Positions 8,242 through 18,080 of a stretch of 64,000 nt of DNA are shown one piece after another. Where the stretch lies: positions 1 to 64,000 of the forward strand of contig JBLMZM010000290.1 in NCBI GenBank assembly GCA_050258815.1, read 5' to 3'. How positions within the stretch are numbered: position 1 is the first letter of the stretch; each line of letters opens with the position of its first letter. The stretch comes from JAAXKN01 sp050258815 (GTDB lineage: Bacteria > Bacteroidota > Ignavibacteria > Ignavibacteriales > SURF-24). The translations under genes were made by a program, and so were the position numbers. The notes beneath the pieces were generated by a model, which ran no database searches, was not told where the DNA came from, and saw nothing but the letters and a program-made list of their open reading frames with translations.

Positions 8242-10602
8242 ATGCAAAGTGTAAAATTGGAGTTCCTGGAAAAATATAATTATCTGGCAGCAATGGCAGA
8301 AAAGGCCCAGGAGCAGTTTCCTGATGAGTTATGTGACTATATAGTGAATGAATTCGAACTGCAGGCAATGGTTTTGTTCAGGATAACAGGGGATAACAAT
8401 CTGACAGTTCTTGGGAAATCCCTGGCTGCAAAAAAGAATTTCTTCAGGGGAGCCACTTTCTGTTGCTCTGTATGTACATTACTAAAGGGAAATGATCCTG
8501 CGCACCATTTTCATTCGGATGCAGAATGTGAGATCCAGATTTCGGAATTTGTCATTTACGAATCATGTATGACTTTAAAAGTTAGCAATGGCCAAAGTTA
8601 CTTTATTAAATTTGCCAAGAAAACTCCTTTTTTGCGTTCTGATATCACAAGCCTTAAGACAATTACAGATTTCATGGGATCTGTTTTAAAAATATGGATA
8701 ACTGCCAGAGGCGGAGATATTCTGGTATCACAGAAATCTACTTCTGAAATACTAAACGATATTTCCCAGGAGCTTAGAACTCCGGCTAACAGTATAATTG
8801 GTTTTGCATCATTGCTGGGAGAGGATAGTCTTACTTCTTCCCAGTCTGAGTACGTCTCTATCATTAAAAATAATGCCCACAGCCTGTTATTAATAATCAA
8901 TGATATCATTGATGTTGCAAAAATTGAATCGGGGAAAATTAAAGAGAACCGGGTCATCACAGATGCCCGCGCCTCAATTGAGGAAATCACTAAGGTTTTT
9001 TCTGAAAAAGTTGATAACGCCAGATTAGAAATATCGGTCGAATTCAGCAAGAACTTCCCTGATAAAATCTTTGTTGATAATCAGAGGCTGAGATACATCC
9101 TGCAGATTCTTTTATCTCATTCTGTTAGAATGACGGAACGCGGTAAAATATCTCTTAACGTTTCACTGGCAGGCAATGATAAGTTAAATATCAGAATTTC
9201 TGATACGGGTAAAGGAATACCCTCCGAAAAGCTTAAGGATATTTTTGAACCTTTTAGGTTCGCACAACTGGATGGTCTTAAAAGTACCGGCGGAACAGGA
9301 CTAGGACTAACACTCGCCAAGAAATATATCAACTTTCTCGGCGGTGATATTAGTGTAGAAAGCACTATTGGTAAAGGCACGACTTTCAATTTTACATTCG
9401 GGGCTGAAGTACCATCAGAAATAGAAAAGAAGATTATTAATTTGCCCCCTCCGGGAAGCAAAAATAAGGTGCTGGTAATTGAGGATGATTATGCAACTTC
9501 AAAACTTCTCAGCAACTATTTGAACAAATGGGGATATGACCCGACAATCGTTAATTCGGCCGAACAGACAATGGGGATAATTGAGAAGGAAAAATTCCTG
9601 GCAATTATCATGGATATTGTGCTGCCAAATACCAACGGTCTCGAATTACTTAAAAATATACACGAGAATAAGCACACAAAAAATACTCCGGTTATAGTCT
9701 GTTCGATTGAAGCCGAACAGCAAAAAGCTTTTATGCTGGGTGCTGTAGAGTATTTTGTAAAACCGATTAAATATAAATTTCTTGTGGAAGTCCTGCAGAG
9801 CTATAAACTTAAAAAGGACTCCATAATTCTTTGCGTGGATGATGATCTTCCTACGTTGAACCTGATAAGAGAAGCAATTGAAAACGCCGGATACAATGCC
9901 CTTGCCGAACCGGTGTCGGCAAATGTAATGGATCTCATCAGGGATAAGGATATCGACCTTGCTATTATTGATCTTGATATGCCTGATCCAAATGGATTTG
10001 AGCTGATAAAACTGATTAAATCCAACAGCAGGTTCTCCAAACTGCCCATTATGATCTATACAGGGAAAGAAAACTTCCAGGAGGATCTGAAAAAAATTGA
10101 CGGGCTATTTGAAGAGTTACTCAGCAAAAAAAGTACGAATATCGAGGATCTGGCCCAGACAATCAACGATATGATCAATCGTTATGACACTCCGCTTCCG
10201 GCAGAGGAAATCGCAGTTAAGGATAATGTGATTAAGATATTGCTGGCTGAGGATTATAAACATTCGCAAATAATTGTTACCAGATTGTTAAAGAAGAACA
10301 ATTTTGAAAATGTTGTTGTTGTTGAAAATGGAGAAGAAGCGCTGGAAAATGCAAAGCTTCAACGTTTTGATCTTGTGCTGATGGATATGCAGATGCCTGT
10401 AATGAATGGGTTTGAAGCGACAGAAAAAATCAGGCAGCTTCCGGGATATAAGGATACTCCGGTTATTGCTCTTACAGCCTTCGCTATGAAGGGTGACAGG
10501 GAAAAATGCCTTGAAGCCGGGGCAACAGATTACATTCCTAAGCCGATTGATAGTAAAGAATTTATTGAGAAGGTTAAATTTTATACAAACGGGAAAAAAT
10601 AA
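8242..10602 (+). CDS. Hybrid sensor protein with three receivers and degenerate kinase core
   Basis: 786 residues, soluble. The N-terminal 160 residues look GAF-like and hold C75, C76, C79 and a HHFHSDAEC stretch that could bind a metal or sense redox state. The HisKA-like helix reads SQELRTPANSIIGF: the phosphoacceptor His is Gln176. The N box is also altered (LLSHSV, H293 where Asn is usual), while the G boxes DTGKGI and GTGLGL are intact. Three receiver domains follow at about 410-525 (D458), 527-650 (D577) and 663-786 (D715), each with its phosphoacceptor Asp. It may act as an ATP-binding scaffold or be phosphorylated by another kinase. It is divergent from the stator-like pair. Confidence 0.88.
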   Translation: MQSVKLEFLEKYNYLAAMAEKAQEQFPDELCDYIVNEFELQAMVLFRITGDNNLTVLGKSLAAKKNFFRGATFCCSVCTLLKGNDPAHHFHSDAECEIQISEFVIYESCMTLKVSNGQSYFIKFAKKTPFLRSDITSLKTITDFMGSVLKIWITARGGDILVSQKSTSEILNDISQELRTPANSIIGFASLLGEDSLTSSQSEYVSIIKNNAHSLLLIINDIIDVAKIESGKIKENRVITDARASIEEITKVFSEKVDNARLEISVEFSKNFPDKIFVDNQRLRYILQILLSHSVRMTERGKISLNVSLAGNDKLNIRISDTGKGIPSEKLKDIFEPFRFAQLDGLKSTGGTGLGLTLAKKYINFLGGDISVESTIGKGTTFNFTFGAEVPSEIEKKIINLPPPGSKNKVLVIEDDYATSKLLSNYLNKWGYDPTIVNSAEQTMGIIEKEKFLAIIMDIVLPNTNGLELLKNIHENKHTKNTPVIVCSIEAEQQKAFMLGAVEYFVKPIKYKFLVEVLQSYKLKKDSIILCVDDDLPTLNLIREAIENAGYNALAEPVSANVMDLIRDKDIDLAIIDLDMPDPNGFELIKLIKSNSRFSKLPIMIYTGKENFQEDLKKIDGLFEELLSKKSTNIEDLAQTINDMINRYDTPLPAEEIAVKDNVIKILLAEDYKHSQIIVTRLLKKNNFENVVVVENGEEALENAKLQRFDLVLMDMQMPVMNGFEATEKIRQLPGYKDTPVIALTAFAMKGDREKCLEAGATDYIPKPIDSKEFIEKVKFYTNGKK

Positions 10603-10648
10603 TTTTATAAAATAAACTAATTGAATTTTGTTATAACTATGAGGTATA

Positions 10649-12109
10649 ATGATTAGCGAATATCCAAGAGTCAGATTTGCACCAAGTCCTACCGGTTACC
10701 TGCACGTCGGAGGTTTAAGAACTGCACTATATAACTATTTATTTGCAAGGAATCAAAACGGTAAGTTCATTCTTAGGATTGAAGATACCGACAGGACACG
10801 TTATGTTGAAGGTGCCGTTGAAAATCTGATAAATGTCCTTGGCTGGATAGGACTGGAATTTGATGAGGGTCCCGTAAAAGGTGGAGATTACGGACCATAT
10901 ATGCAATCGGAAAGGCTTAATATATATAAGAAATATGCCGAAGAATTGATTGCCAGCAAGCATGCTTACTATTGCTTTTGTACGCAGGAAAGACTGACTG
11001 AGGTAAGAGAAAATCAGCAAAAGGCAGGACAGCAGCCCAAATATGATAAACACTGCCTGGCTCTGACACCCGGTGAAATTGAGGAAAAGCTTAAAAATGG
11101 AGAGCCATACGTAGTAAGGATGAACGTACCTCCCGATTTGAAGATTGCGTTTGATGACATTGTCCGCGGAAGGGTTGAATTCGACAGCAATATTATTGAC
11201 GATCAGGTTCTTATAAAAAGTGACAGTTACCCAACGTATCATATGGCGAATGTAGTTGATGACCATCTGATGAAAATTACACACGTCATCAGGGGCGAAG
11301 AATGGCTGTCATCTACTCCCAAACACGTTCTCTTATATGATTTCTTCGGCTGGGAAAAGCCGGTGTTTGCACATCTTCCGTTATTACTGAACCCTGACAA
11401 ATCCAAGTTAAGCAAGCGTCAGGGCGATGTTGCTGTTGAAGATTACAGGGCTAAAGGCTATTTGAAAGAGGCCTTGCTGAATTTTGTTGCCCTGCTTGGA
11501 TGGAATGCAGGCGATGACGTGGAATACTATCAGCTTGAAGAAATGATCCGCAGGTTCTCGCTCGAACGTGTAAATAAGTCTGGTGCCGTCTTTAATATTG
11601 AAAAATTAAACTGGCTTAATGCTGAACATTTAAGGAAAAAATCGGCGACTGAACTACTTACTCTGTTACGTGAAGTGCTGGCAGATTCATCTTATAAGGA
11701 TAACCCGTACAGTGACGATTATCTGGTGAAGGTAATTGATGCAATGCGCGAAAGAGTAACATTCGTAAAGGAATATGTCGAAAAAAGTCCCTATTTCTTT
11801 GCCAGACCCGAATCGTATGACGAGAATGCCATAGCAAAGAATTGGAAGGAAAATACTCCTGAATATCTTGAAAAACTGATTGAGGCCTATTCTGCTCTTG
11901 AAAACCCCGCAAAGGAACAGTACGAATCAGTACTCAAGAGTACTGCAGAGGCTCTGGCCGTAGGAAATGCAAAACTTATCCACCCGGTACGGCTTGCAGT
12001 TTCAGGCATGAGCGGAGGTCCGGGTTTATTTGACATTCTGGAGATTCTTGGGAAAGAAGAAAGCATTTACAGACTTAAAGAAGCAATTAAAAAGATTAAA
12101 CCTATCTGA
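10649..12109 (+). CDS. gltX: Glutamyl-tRNA synthetase
   Basis: 486 residues, class I synthetase charging tRNA-Glu in the cytoplasm. The HIGH signature appears as PTGYLHVGG near residue 10 and the KMSKS signature as KLSKRQGDV. Length and the C-terminal anticodon-binding helical region fit bacterial GluRS. The start ATG is preceded by GAGGTATA. It lies 46 nt after the hybrid sensor gene and directly before glnS, so the two synthetase genes are probably cotranscribed. Confidence 0.96.
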   Translation: MISEYPRVRFAPSPTGYLHVGGLRTALYNYLFARNQNGKFILRIEDTDRTRYVEGAVENLINVLGWIGLEFDEGPVKGGDYGPYMQSERLNIYKKYAEELIASKHAYYCFCTQERLTEVRENQQKAGQQPKYDKHCLALTPGEIEEKLKNGEPYVVRMNVPPDLKIAFDDIVRGRVEFDSNIIDDQVLIKSDSYPTYHMANVVDDHLMKITHVIRGEEWLSSTPKHVLLYDFFGWEKPVFAHLPLLLNPDKSKLSKRQGDVAVEDYRAKGYLKEALLNFVALLGWNAGDDVEYYQLEEMIRRFSLERVNKSGAVFNIEKLNWLNAEHLRKKSATELLTLLREVLADSSYKDNPYSDDYLVKVIDAMRERVTFVKEYVEKSPYFFARPESYDENAIAKNWKENTPEYLEKLIEAYSALENPAKEQYESVLKSTAEALAVGNAKLIHPVRLAVSGMSGGPGLFDILEILGKEESIYRLKEAIKKIKPI

Positions 12110-12168
12110 TTTTTGCTGTACTAAATTTACTATTGAAGAATTATTCAAAATCGGATATACTATATTTT

Positions 12169-13929
12169 ATGGAAGAAAATAAAAATAATAAAGAAGAGAA
12201 AAAGGACCTTTCGCTTGGGAATAAAGTGACGGTCAATGGCGATAAGACTGTTGTAAATACGGTCCCTTCGCTGGATTTTATCAGAACAATTATTTCAGAA
12301 GATCTGAAAACCAATAAATTCGGAGGCAAGGTGCACACCCGCTTCCCTCCTGAACCAAACGGTTATCTGCATATCGGACATGCAAAATCAATATGCCTGA
12401 ATTTCGGAGTAGCCAAAGAATTCAGCGGATTATGCAACCTGCGCTTCGATGATACAAATCCGAGCAAAGAAGACGTCGAATATGTTGATTCCATCATTGA
12501 AGACGTAAAATGGCTGGGATTTGACTGGGATGACAGGATGTTCTATGCTTCCGATTATTTTGATAAATTATACGGCTTTGCCGTTCAGCTGATACAAAAA
12601 GGAAAAGCTTACGTTTGTGATTTAACTCCACAGGAAGTCAGACAGTACAGGGGAACTTTGACAGAACCTGGCAAAAACAGTCCTTACCGCGACAGAACTA
12701 TTGAAGAAAATATGGATCTGTTTGAAAAAATGAAAGCCGGCGAATTTCCGGACGGTTCACGCACGCTGAGGGCAAAAATTGATATGGCCTCTCCTAATCT
12801 GAATATGCGCGACCCGGTTATTTACCGTATCCTGAGAGCAACACACCACCGTACCGGTGATAAGTGGTGTATCTACCCTATGTATGACTTCGCTCACGGC
12901 TTTTCTGACTCCATTGAAGGAATTACCCATTCAATCTGTACGTTGGAATTTGAAGCGCACCGGCCATTATATGACTGGTTCCTGGATGAATTGGAAGTAT
13001 ACCATCCGCAGCAGGTAGAATTTGCGCGGCTGAACCTGAATTATACAGTTATGAGCAAACGTAAACTTCTGCAGCTCGTTGAGGAAGGCTTTGTCAGCGG
13101 CTGGGATGACCCGAGAATGCCTACCATTTCCGGTCTGAGAAGACGCGGCTACACACCCGAGTCTATTCGTAATTTCAGTGAGAAAGTGGGTGTAGCAAAG
13201 AGAGATAATACTATAGATGTTGCTTTACTGGAACATAGCATACGTGAGGATCTTAACAAACGTGCTATGCGTGTTATGGCTGTATTGAATCCATTGAAGG
13301 TAATAATTGATAACTACCCTGATGGCCAGGTTGAAGAACTTGATGCAACTAATAACCCTGAAGATGCCTCAATGGGTACACGCAAAGTCCCGTTCTCTAA
13401 AGTTCTTTATATCGAGCAGGATGATTTCCGTGAAGATCCGCCGAAAAAGTTTTTCAGACTTTTCCCTGGAAACGAGGTCAGGCTCCGGTATGCATACATA
13501 ATTAAATGCAATGAAGTTATTAAAGACGAGAAAACAGGTGAAATTAAAGAACTTCACTGCTCATATTATCCTGAAACCAAGAGCGGGTCTGATCAGAGCG
13601 GCAGGAAAGTCAAAGGTACCATTCACTGGGTATCTGCAGAACACGCGATTCAGGCTGAAGTAAGGCTTTATGACCGTCTTTTCAGTGTGGAAGATCCTAC
13701 AGTTGAAAAGGCTGATACTGACTGGAAATCTTATCTCAACCCTGACTCTTTACAGGTATTAAGCACCTGTTTGTTAGAACCCGGTTTAGCGGATGCCACA
13801 CCTGGAAGCAAATACCAGTTTGAAAGGCAGGGATATTTCTGTGTAGACAAGGATTCAACCAGGGGGAAACTGATATTTAACCGTACGGTTGCCCTTAGAG
13901 ATTCATGGGCTAAAATAGAAAAATCCTGA
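12169..13929 (+). CDS. glnS: Glutaminyl-tRNA synthetase
   Basis: 586 residues from the chosen ATG; the frame extends 36 nt further to a TTG without support. The HIGH motif is PNGYLHIGH and the KMSKS motif VMSKR, and the beta-barrel anticodon-binding region at the C-terminus is present. The enzyme charges tRNA-Gln directly, so this organism need not rely on the GatCAB route for glutamine. GlnRS is unevenly distributed in bacteria and is usually explained by transfer from eukaryotes. It is adjacent to gltX, and a tRNA-Gln(CTG) lies at 37.9 kb. A strong terminator follows. Confidence 0.96.
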   Translation: MEENKNNKEEKKDLSLGNKVTVNGDKTVVNTVPSLDFIRTIISEDLKTNKFGGKVHTRFPPEPNGYLHIGHAKSICLNFGVAKEFSGLCNLRFDDTNPSKEDVEYVDSIIEDVKWLGFDWDDRMFYASDYFDKLYGFAVQLIQKGKAYVCDLTPQEVRQYRGTLTEPGKNSPYRDRTIEENMDLFEKMKAGEFPDGSRTLRAKIDMASPNLNMRDPVIYRILRATHHRTGDKWCIYPMYDFAHGFSDSIEGITHSICTLEFEAHRPLYDWFLDELEVYHPQQVEFARLNLNYTVMSKRKLLQLVEEGFVSGWDDPRMPTISGLRRRGYTPESIRNFSEKVGVAKRDNTIDVALLEHSIREDLNKRAMRVMAVLNPLKVIIDNYPDGQVEELDATNNPEDASMGTRKVPFSKVLYIEQDDFREDPPKKFFRLFPGNEVRLRYAYIIKCNEVIKDEKTGEIKELHCSYYPETKSGSDQSGRKVKGTIHWVSAEHAIQAEVRLYDRLFSVEDPTVEKADTDWKSYLNPDSLQVLSTCLLEPGLADATPGSKYQFERQGYFCVDKDSTRGKLIFNRTVALRDSWAKIEKS

Positions 13930-13936
13930 TAAATTG

Positions 13937-13966
13937 AAAAGGCGGGGTTAATCCCCCGCCTTTTTT
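13937..13966. terminator. Bidirectional intrinsic terminator
   Basis: A GC-rich stem GGCGGGG/CCCCGCC (13941-13947 with 13954-13960) is flanked by AAAA before and TTTTTT after, so it can work on both strands. It lies between the convergent glnS and CorC/CNNM genes. Confidence 0.88.
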
Positions 13967-13997
13967 GTATAATCATTTAGCAATATTCTTAACTCTT

Positions 13998-15227
13998 CTA
14001 TACTTCCTCGGGAAGTACTGTAACTTTAACGAGTTCTATTCTGATCTGGTTCGACCGGATTATTAGTATCTTAAATTTATCTATAACAAGAGTCTCCCCC
14101 TGCAGTGGAATCCTCCCAAGGTGTGAAGTTATATACCCGCCAATAGTCGCATAATCCCCTTCCGGCAAATTAAGCATGAATTGATCATTGATATAGTCAA
14201 TTTCTACTTTTCCGCCTATTATATAAGTACTATCCCCGATGCTTTTGCATATTTCATCATCAGTATCGTACTCGTCCTTGATCTCCCCCAGAAGTTCCTC
14301 AATAATATCTTCCATAGTCAGTATCCCGGCCGTTCCTCCAAATTCATCAACGGCAACTGCAAATGAGACCCTTTTTGATGAGAACTCATTCAACATCTCT
14401 GTACTCTTTTTGGTATCTGGAACAAATATTACAGGGCGAATTATACTTGCAAGGTTTTCGGGCTTCTTAAAAAGATCGTAGGCCAGAACAATACCTTTTA
14501 TATTATCCAGGCTATCTTCAAATACCGGGAGTTTGGAATACCCGGATTCTATGAACACCTGCAGCACCTCATCGATAGTGCTGGTTACTTCAACTCCAAC
14601 AATATCCGTCCTGGGCCGCATTACCTCGTAAACTCTCCGGTCCCCAAGTTCTATGATCCTTGTAAGAATATCTGTTTCATTTTTGTTAACGTGTCCGGCT
14701 TCCTGGCTTTCTCTTACCAGCATCTGAATTTCCTGTCTGTTGAAGAGAAGGTTAATGCTTTCTTCCTTAACACTTTCTCCGCGTGAGAAAAATTTAGAAA
14801 CCAGGGATGTGACTTTAGTAAACGGGAACAAGATAACGGTGACAACACGAACCGGAATAATTGTAATCATCAGCATTCTGTCCGCCATTTCCCTTGCTAC
14901 ATATTTGGGGAGAAGCTCTCCGAAAAAAAGCAGCAATGAGGTTGAAACCAATAAGATGCTCCATTCGGTAAGGTGGAAGTAGTATTCCAGAAATATCGTG
15001 ATGATTGAGGAAAATGTGATCTGTACTATATTGGTGCTTATAAGGATAGTAGAAAAAAACAACTGGCTGTTCTTAAAGAAGTATAAGGCTGTCTGTGCGG
15101 CCAGATTGTTCTTCCTGGCTTTAATCTCAAATTTTATCTTGTTCGCAACAACAAAGGCGAGTTCCGAAGAAGAAAAGAACGCACTGAGTAAAATTAGTAA
15201 AAATAGTAGAAATAATTGTCCGAACAT
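13998..15227 (-). CDS. CNNM/CorC (HlyC) family membrane protein
   Basis: 409 residues. The N-terminal DUF21/CNNM membrane domain (about 1-180, several hydrophobic helices, opening with SAFFSSSELAF) is followed by a pair of CBS modules (about 195-315) and a C-terminal CorC_HlyC domain (from about 330, TYIIGGKVEIDYIN). Family members are magnesium or cobalt efflux proteins or their partners; older databases call them hemolysins. The conserved stretch FGGTAGILTMEDIIEELLGEI (near 300) is typical and marks the second CBS module. No partner gene is adjacent. Confidence 0.9.
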   Translation of the reverse strand: MFGQLFLLFLLILLSAFFSSSELAFVVANKIKFEIKARKNNLAAQTALYFFKNSQLFFSTILISTNIVQITFSSIITIFLEYYFHLTEWSILLVSTSLLLFFGELLPKYVAREMADRMLMITIIPVRVVTVILFPFTKVTSLVSKFFSRGESVKEESINLLFNRQEIQMLVRESQEAGHVNKNETDILTRIIELGDRRVYEVMRPRTDIVGVEVTSTIDEVLQVFIESGYSKLPVFEDSLDNIKGIVLAYDLFKKPENLASIIRPVIFVPDTKKSTEMLNEFSSKRVSFAVAVDEFGGTAGILTMEDIIEELLGEIKDEYDTDDEICKSIGDSTYIIGGKVEIDYINDQFMLNLPEGDYATIGGYITSHLGRIPLQGETLVIDKFKILIIRSNQIRIELVKVTVLPEEV

Positions 15228-15289
15228 GTCTGATTTATTAATATAATTAATTGTAAATAGCTGCCAGGCAATTATCCCGGTTTTTCATA

Positions 15290-16204
15290 TTAAAAATACA
15301 CTATATAAATTGCAGTTAATATATATAAAATAATATTTATGATCATTGGTATATCTGTTAACATAACTTCCGTTGCATTCTCACCCTTGCTCTTCTTATA
15401 AACAAGATACATAAATCTAAATATTCCAAAAACCACAAAAATAGTTGTATAGACGAGATTTTCGCTGTGCAGATAGCTGGTGGTTCTTTCAGAAACGGAA
15501 TAAAGTGCATAACAGATAATTACACCGGCTGCAGAAATTGTAGCCAGCTGTTCAGTAAAACTGATAGAGTATTCAGACAGCACCTTTCTTGTACTGCCTC
15601 CTTCCGCCAGATTCAGCCCCAACTCTGAGCGTCTTTTCATTATAGCCAGAAACAGCGAAATGAATAGCGTCGTAAGAATCAGCCAGCTGGAAACGTATAC
15701 AGATATTACATAAGCGCCGGCCAGGACCCTCAGCATAAATCCGGCAGCAATACTAATAATATCAATTATCACAACGTGTTTTAACACCAGCGAATAAAGG
15801 ATGTTCAGCACAATGTAACCTAAAAGAGCGGACACAAATGCCATGTTCAGTTTCAGGATAAGAAATATCACGGGTAAAAACAGGACAACAATGGTGATCA
15901 CTGCACTTTGCTTCGAAATAGCACCACTGGCAATTGGTCTGGACTTCTTTTTCGGATGTAATTTGTCAGATTCAATGTCGAACAGATCATTCATTATATA
16001 AACGACACTTGAAGTAAGACAAAAAGCAATAAATGCCAGTACAACTTCCAGTGTATAGCTCGGATAAAACAAATTCTTTGAAAACAGCAGCGGAACAAAA
16101 ACAAAGAGGTTCTTAATCCATTGAGCGACACGCAACAATTTCAAATAGTTAGACATCACAGTCCAGAGGTTATGAGAATAAACAATGTCAGCAGATTGGT
16201 TCAT
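15290..16204 (-). CDS. UbiA-family prenyltransferase, DPPR synthase-like
   Basis: 304 residues with about eight to nine hydrophobic helices. The first aspartate-rich motif NDLFDIESD is the UbiA signature, preceded by VAQWIKNLFVFVPLLF, a form typical of decaprenyl-phosphate phosphoribosyltransferases (the first step toward polyprenyl-phosphate arabinose). Other UbiA enzymes cannot be excluded. An alternative ATG 48 nt downstream (16156) would give the conserved MSNYLKLLRVAQW start; neither has a clear ribosome site. It is separated from its neighbours by short gaps and may have its own promoter. Confidence 0.82.
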   Translation of the reverse strand: MNQSADIVYSHNLWTVMSNYLKLLRVAQWIKNLFVFVPLLFSKNLFYPSYTLEVVLAFIAFCLTSSVVYIMNDLFDIESDKLHPKKKSRPIASGAISKQSAVITIVVLFLPVIFLILKLNMAFVSALLGYIVLNILYSLVLKHVVIIDIISIAAGFMLRVLAGAYVISVYVSSWLILTTLFISLFLAIMKRRSELGLNLAEGGSTRKVLSEYSISFTEQLATISAAGVIICYALYSVSERTTSYLHSENLVYTTIFVVFGIFRFMYLVYKKSKGENATEVMLTDIPMIINIILYILTAIYIVYF

Positions 16205-16309
16205 GTTTCATCCGGTGTAAAATAATTCAATATTGGAAGCTGAAATATATATTATTTATTCTCTTTACGCAAAATGCTTTTGCTACTCAGTTATATTGTG
16301 TGGATCCGG

Positions 16310-17962
16310 CTAAAATACTATAGTCTCCTCATAGATACCAAAATGCTTTTTAAGCTCCTGAACCATTTCTCCAAGTGTAACATAGTTTTCAGAGGCTTCA
16401 ATTAAAACAGGCATAAGATTTCTGCCGTCTTTGGCCGCATTTCCTATTTCCAGCAGGGACTGTTTCACCTTTTCTTCATTACGGCTTTGACGCAACATCT
16501 CAAGTCTTTTTTTCTGTTTTGCTTCTACTTCGGAAGAAATTGTAAGAAGCGGGATATCAATTTTTTCTTCCTCCTCAACGAATTCGTTTACTCCAACTAT
16601 GAACTTCTCCTTTCTTTCCAGTTCAAGCTGGTATCTGTAGGCTGCATCTGCAATTTCTTTCTGAAAATATCCGGCTTCAATTGATTCGATTACTCCACCC
16701 AGCGCATCAATCTGTGCAAATATTTCATTGGCCTGTTTTTCCATCTTATCTGTCAAAGACTCTATATAATAGCTGCCTCCCAGAGGGTCTACAGTATTGA
16801 TTACACCTGTTTCATAGGCAATTAGCTGCTGTGTTCTAAGTGCAATCTTTACGGCTTCCTCGCTCGGAAGTGCCAGGGTCTCATCCATGGAGTTAGTATG
16901 CAGTGACTGTGTACCACCGAGCACGGCGGCAAGAGCCTGGAATGCAGTACGGATGATGTTATTTTCAGGCTGTTGGGCCGTAAGGGTAACTCCAGCAGTC
17001 TGTGTATGAAATCTTAGCCACCATGACCTGGGGTTCTTAGCGCCATATTTTTCCTTCATTCTTCTTGCATATATTCTGCGGGCAGCCCTGTACTTGGCTA
17101 TCTCCTCAAAGAAATCAAGGTGTGAATTAAAAAAGAAAGAAATTCTGGGAGCAAACTCATCAATATCCAGCCCTCTTTCCAGGCATGCTTCAATGTAAGC
17201 AAAACCATCGGCCAGTGTAAATGCCAGTTCCTGTACAGCCGTTGACCCAGCCTCCCTGATATGATATCCGCTGACTGATACCGGATTCCACTGAGGGACC
17301 TCCTTAGTACAGTATTCAATCATATCGGTAATTATTCTCATGGAAGGTTTGGGTGGAAATATAAATTCCTTCTGAGCTATATATTCTTTTAGTATGTCAT
17401 TCTGAAGAGTACCTCTCAGCAAACTGAAATCAATCCCCTGCTTTTTTGCCACTGCGAGATAAAACGCAAATATCATTGCTGCAGGAGAATTTATAGTCAT
17501 TGAGGTTGAAACTTTATCGAGAGGAATTTTATTGAACAAAATTTCCATATCCTTGAGTGAGGAAACGGCCACTCCGCAGATCCCGACTTCGCCGTTGCTT
17601 AACTTCGCATCCGAATCCCACCCCATCAAAGTAGGAAGATCAAAAGCAACTGAAAGGCCTGTTTGCCCATGTTTCAGCAGATAATGAAATCTTTCATTCG
17701 TATCCTCAGGAGTACCGAAGCCTGCAAACTGGCGCATGGTCCATATTTTGCCCCTGTAACCATTTGAGTGTATACCCCTTGTATAAGGGTACTCACCCGG
17801 AAATCCAATATCATTTATATAGTTGCTATTTTTAATATCATCTGGAGTGTATAAGACATTTACAGGTTCTCCGCTGACAGAAGTAAACTTCATTCCTGTA
17901 TTGGAAGCCTTAGAAACTTTTCCCAGATATTTGTCTCTTGCTTTTTTTAATTCTTCGTCCAT
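16310..17962 (-). CDS. Methylmalonyl-CoA mutase large (catalytic) subunit
   Basis: 550 residues from an ATG with AGAGGG just upstream; an earlier ATG (17986) lacks a ribosome site. The TIM-barrel catalytic domain is complete: YPYTRGIHSNGYRGKIWTMR near the N-terminus and the TAQQPENNIIRT and GGTQSLHTNSMDE motifs. The C-terminal cobalamin-binding domain (DxHxxG) is absent, so a separate small subunit must supply B12 binding, as in MCM types with split chains. The enzyme interconverts succinyl-CoA and methylmalonyl-CoA for propionate metabolism. No small subunit or epimerase gene is in the window. Confidence 0.92.
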   Translation of the reverse strand: MDEELKKARDKYLGKVSKASNTGMKFTSVSGEPVNVLYTPDDIKNSNYINDIGFPGEYPYTRGIHSNGYRGKIWTMRQFAGFGTPEDTNERFHYLLKHGQTGLSVAFDLPTLMGWDSDAKLSNGEVGICGVAVSSLKDMEILFNKIPLDKVSTSMTINSPAAMIFAFYLAVAKKQGIDFSLLRGTLQNDILKEYIAQKEFIFPPKPSMRIITDMIEYCTKEVPQWNPVSVSGYHIREAGSTAVQELAFTLADGFAYIEACLERGLDIDEFAPRISFFFNSHLDFFEEIAKYRAARRIYARRMKEKYGAKNPRSWWLRFHTQTAGVTLTAQQPENNIIRTAFQALAAVLGGTQSLHTNSMDETLALPSEEAVKIALRTQQLIAYETGVINTVDPLGGSYYIESLTDKMEKQANEIFAQIDALGGVIESIEAGYFQKEIADAAYRYQLELERKEKFIVGVNEFVEEEEKIDIPLLTISSEVEAKQKKRLEMLRQSRNEEKVKQSLLEIGNAAKDGRNLMPVLIEASENYVTLGEMVQELKKHFGIYEETIVF

Positions 17963-18080
17963 TTTGCCCTCTTTTTGCATTATCATTAATTATACAGAAT
18001 AATCATGAAAATTTAAATTCAAAATTTTCCATCTCTGTAAATCACAGCTATACTCAGTCCAAATCTTTATACACAGTATA

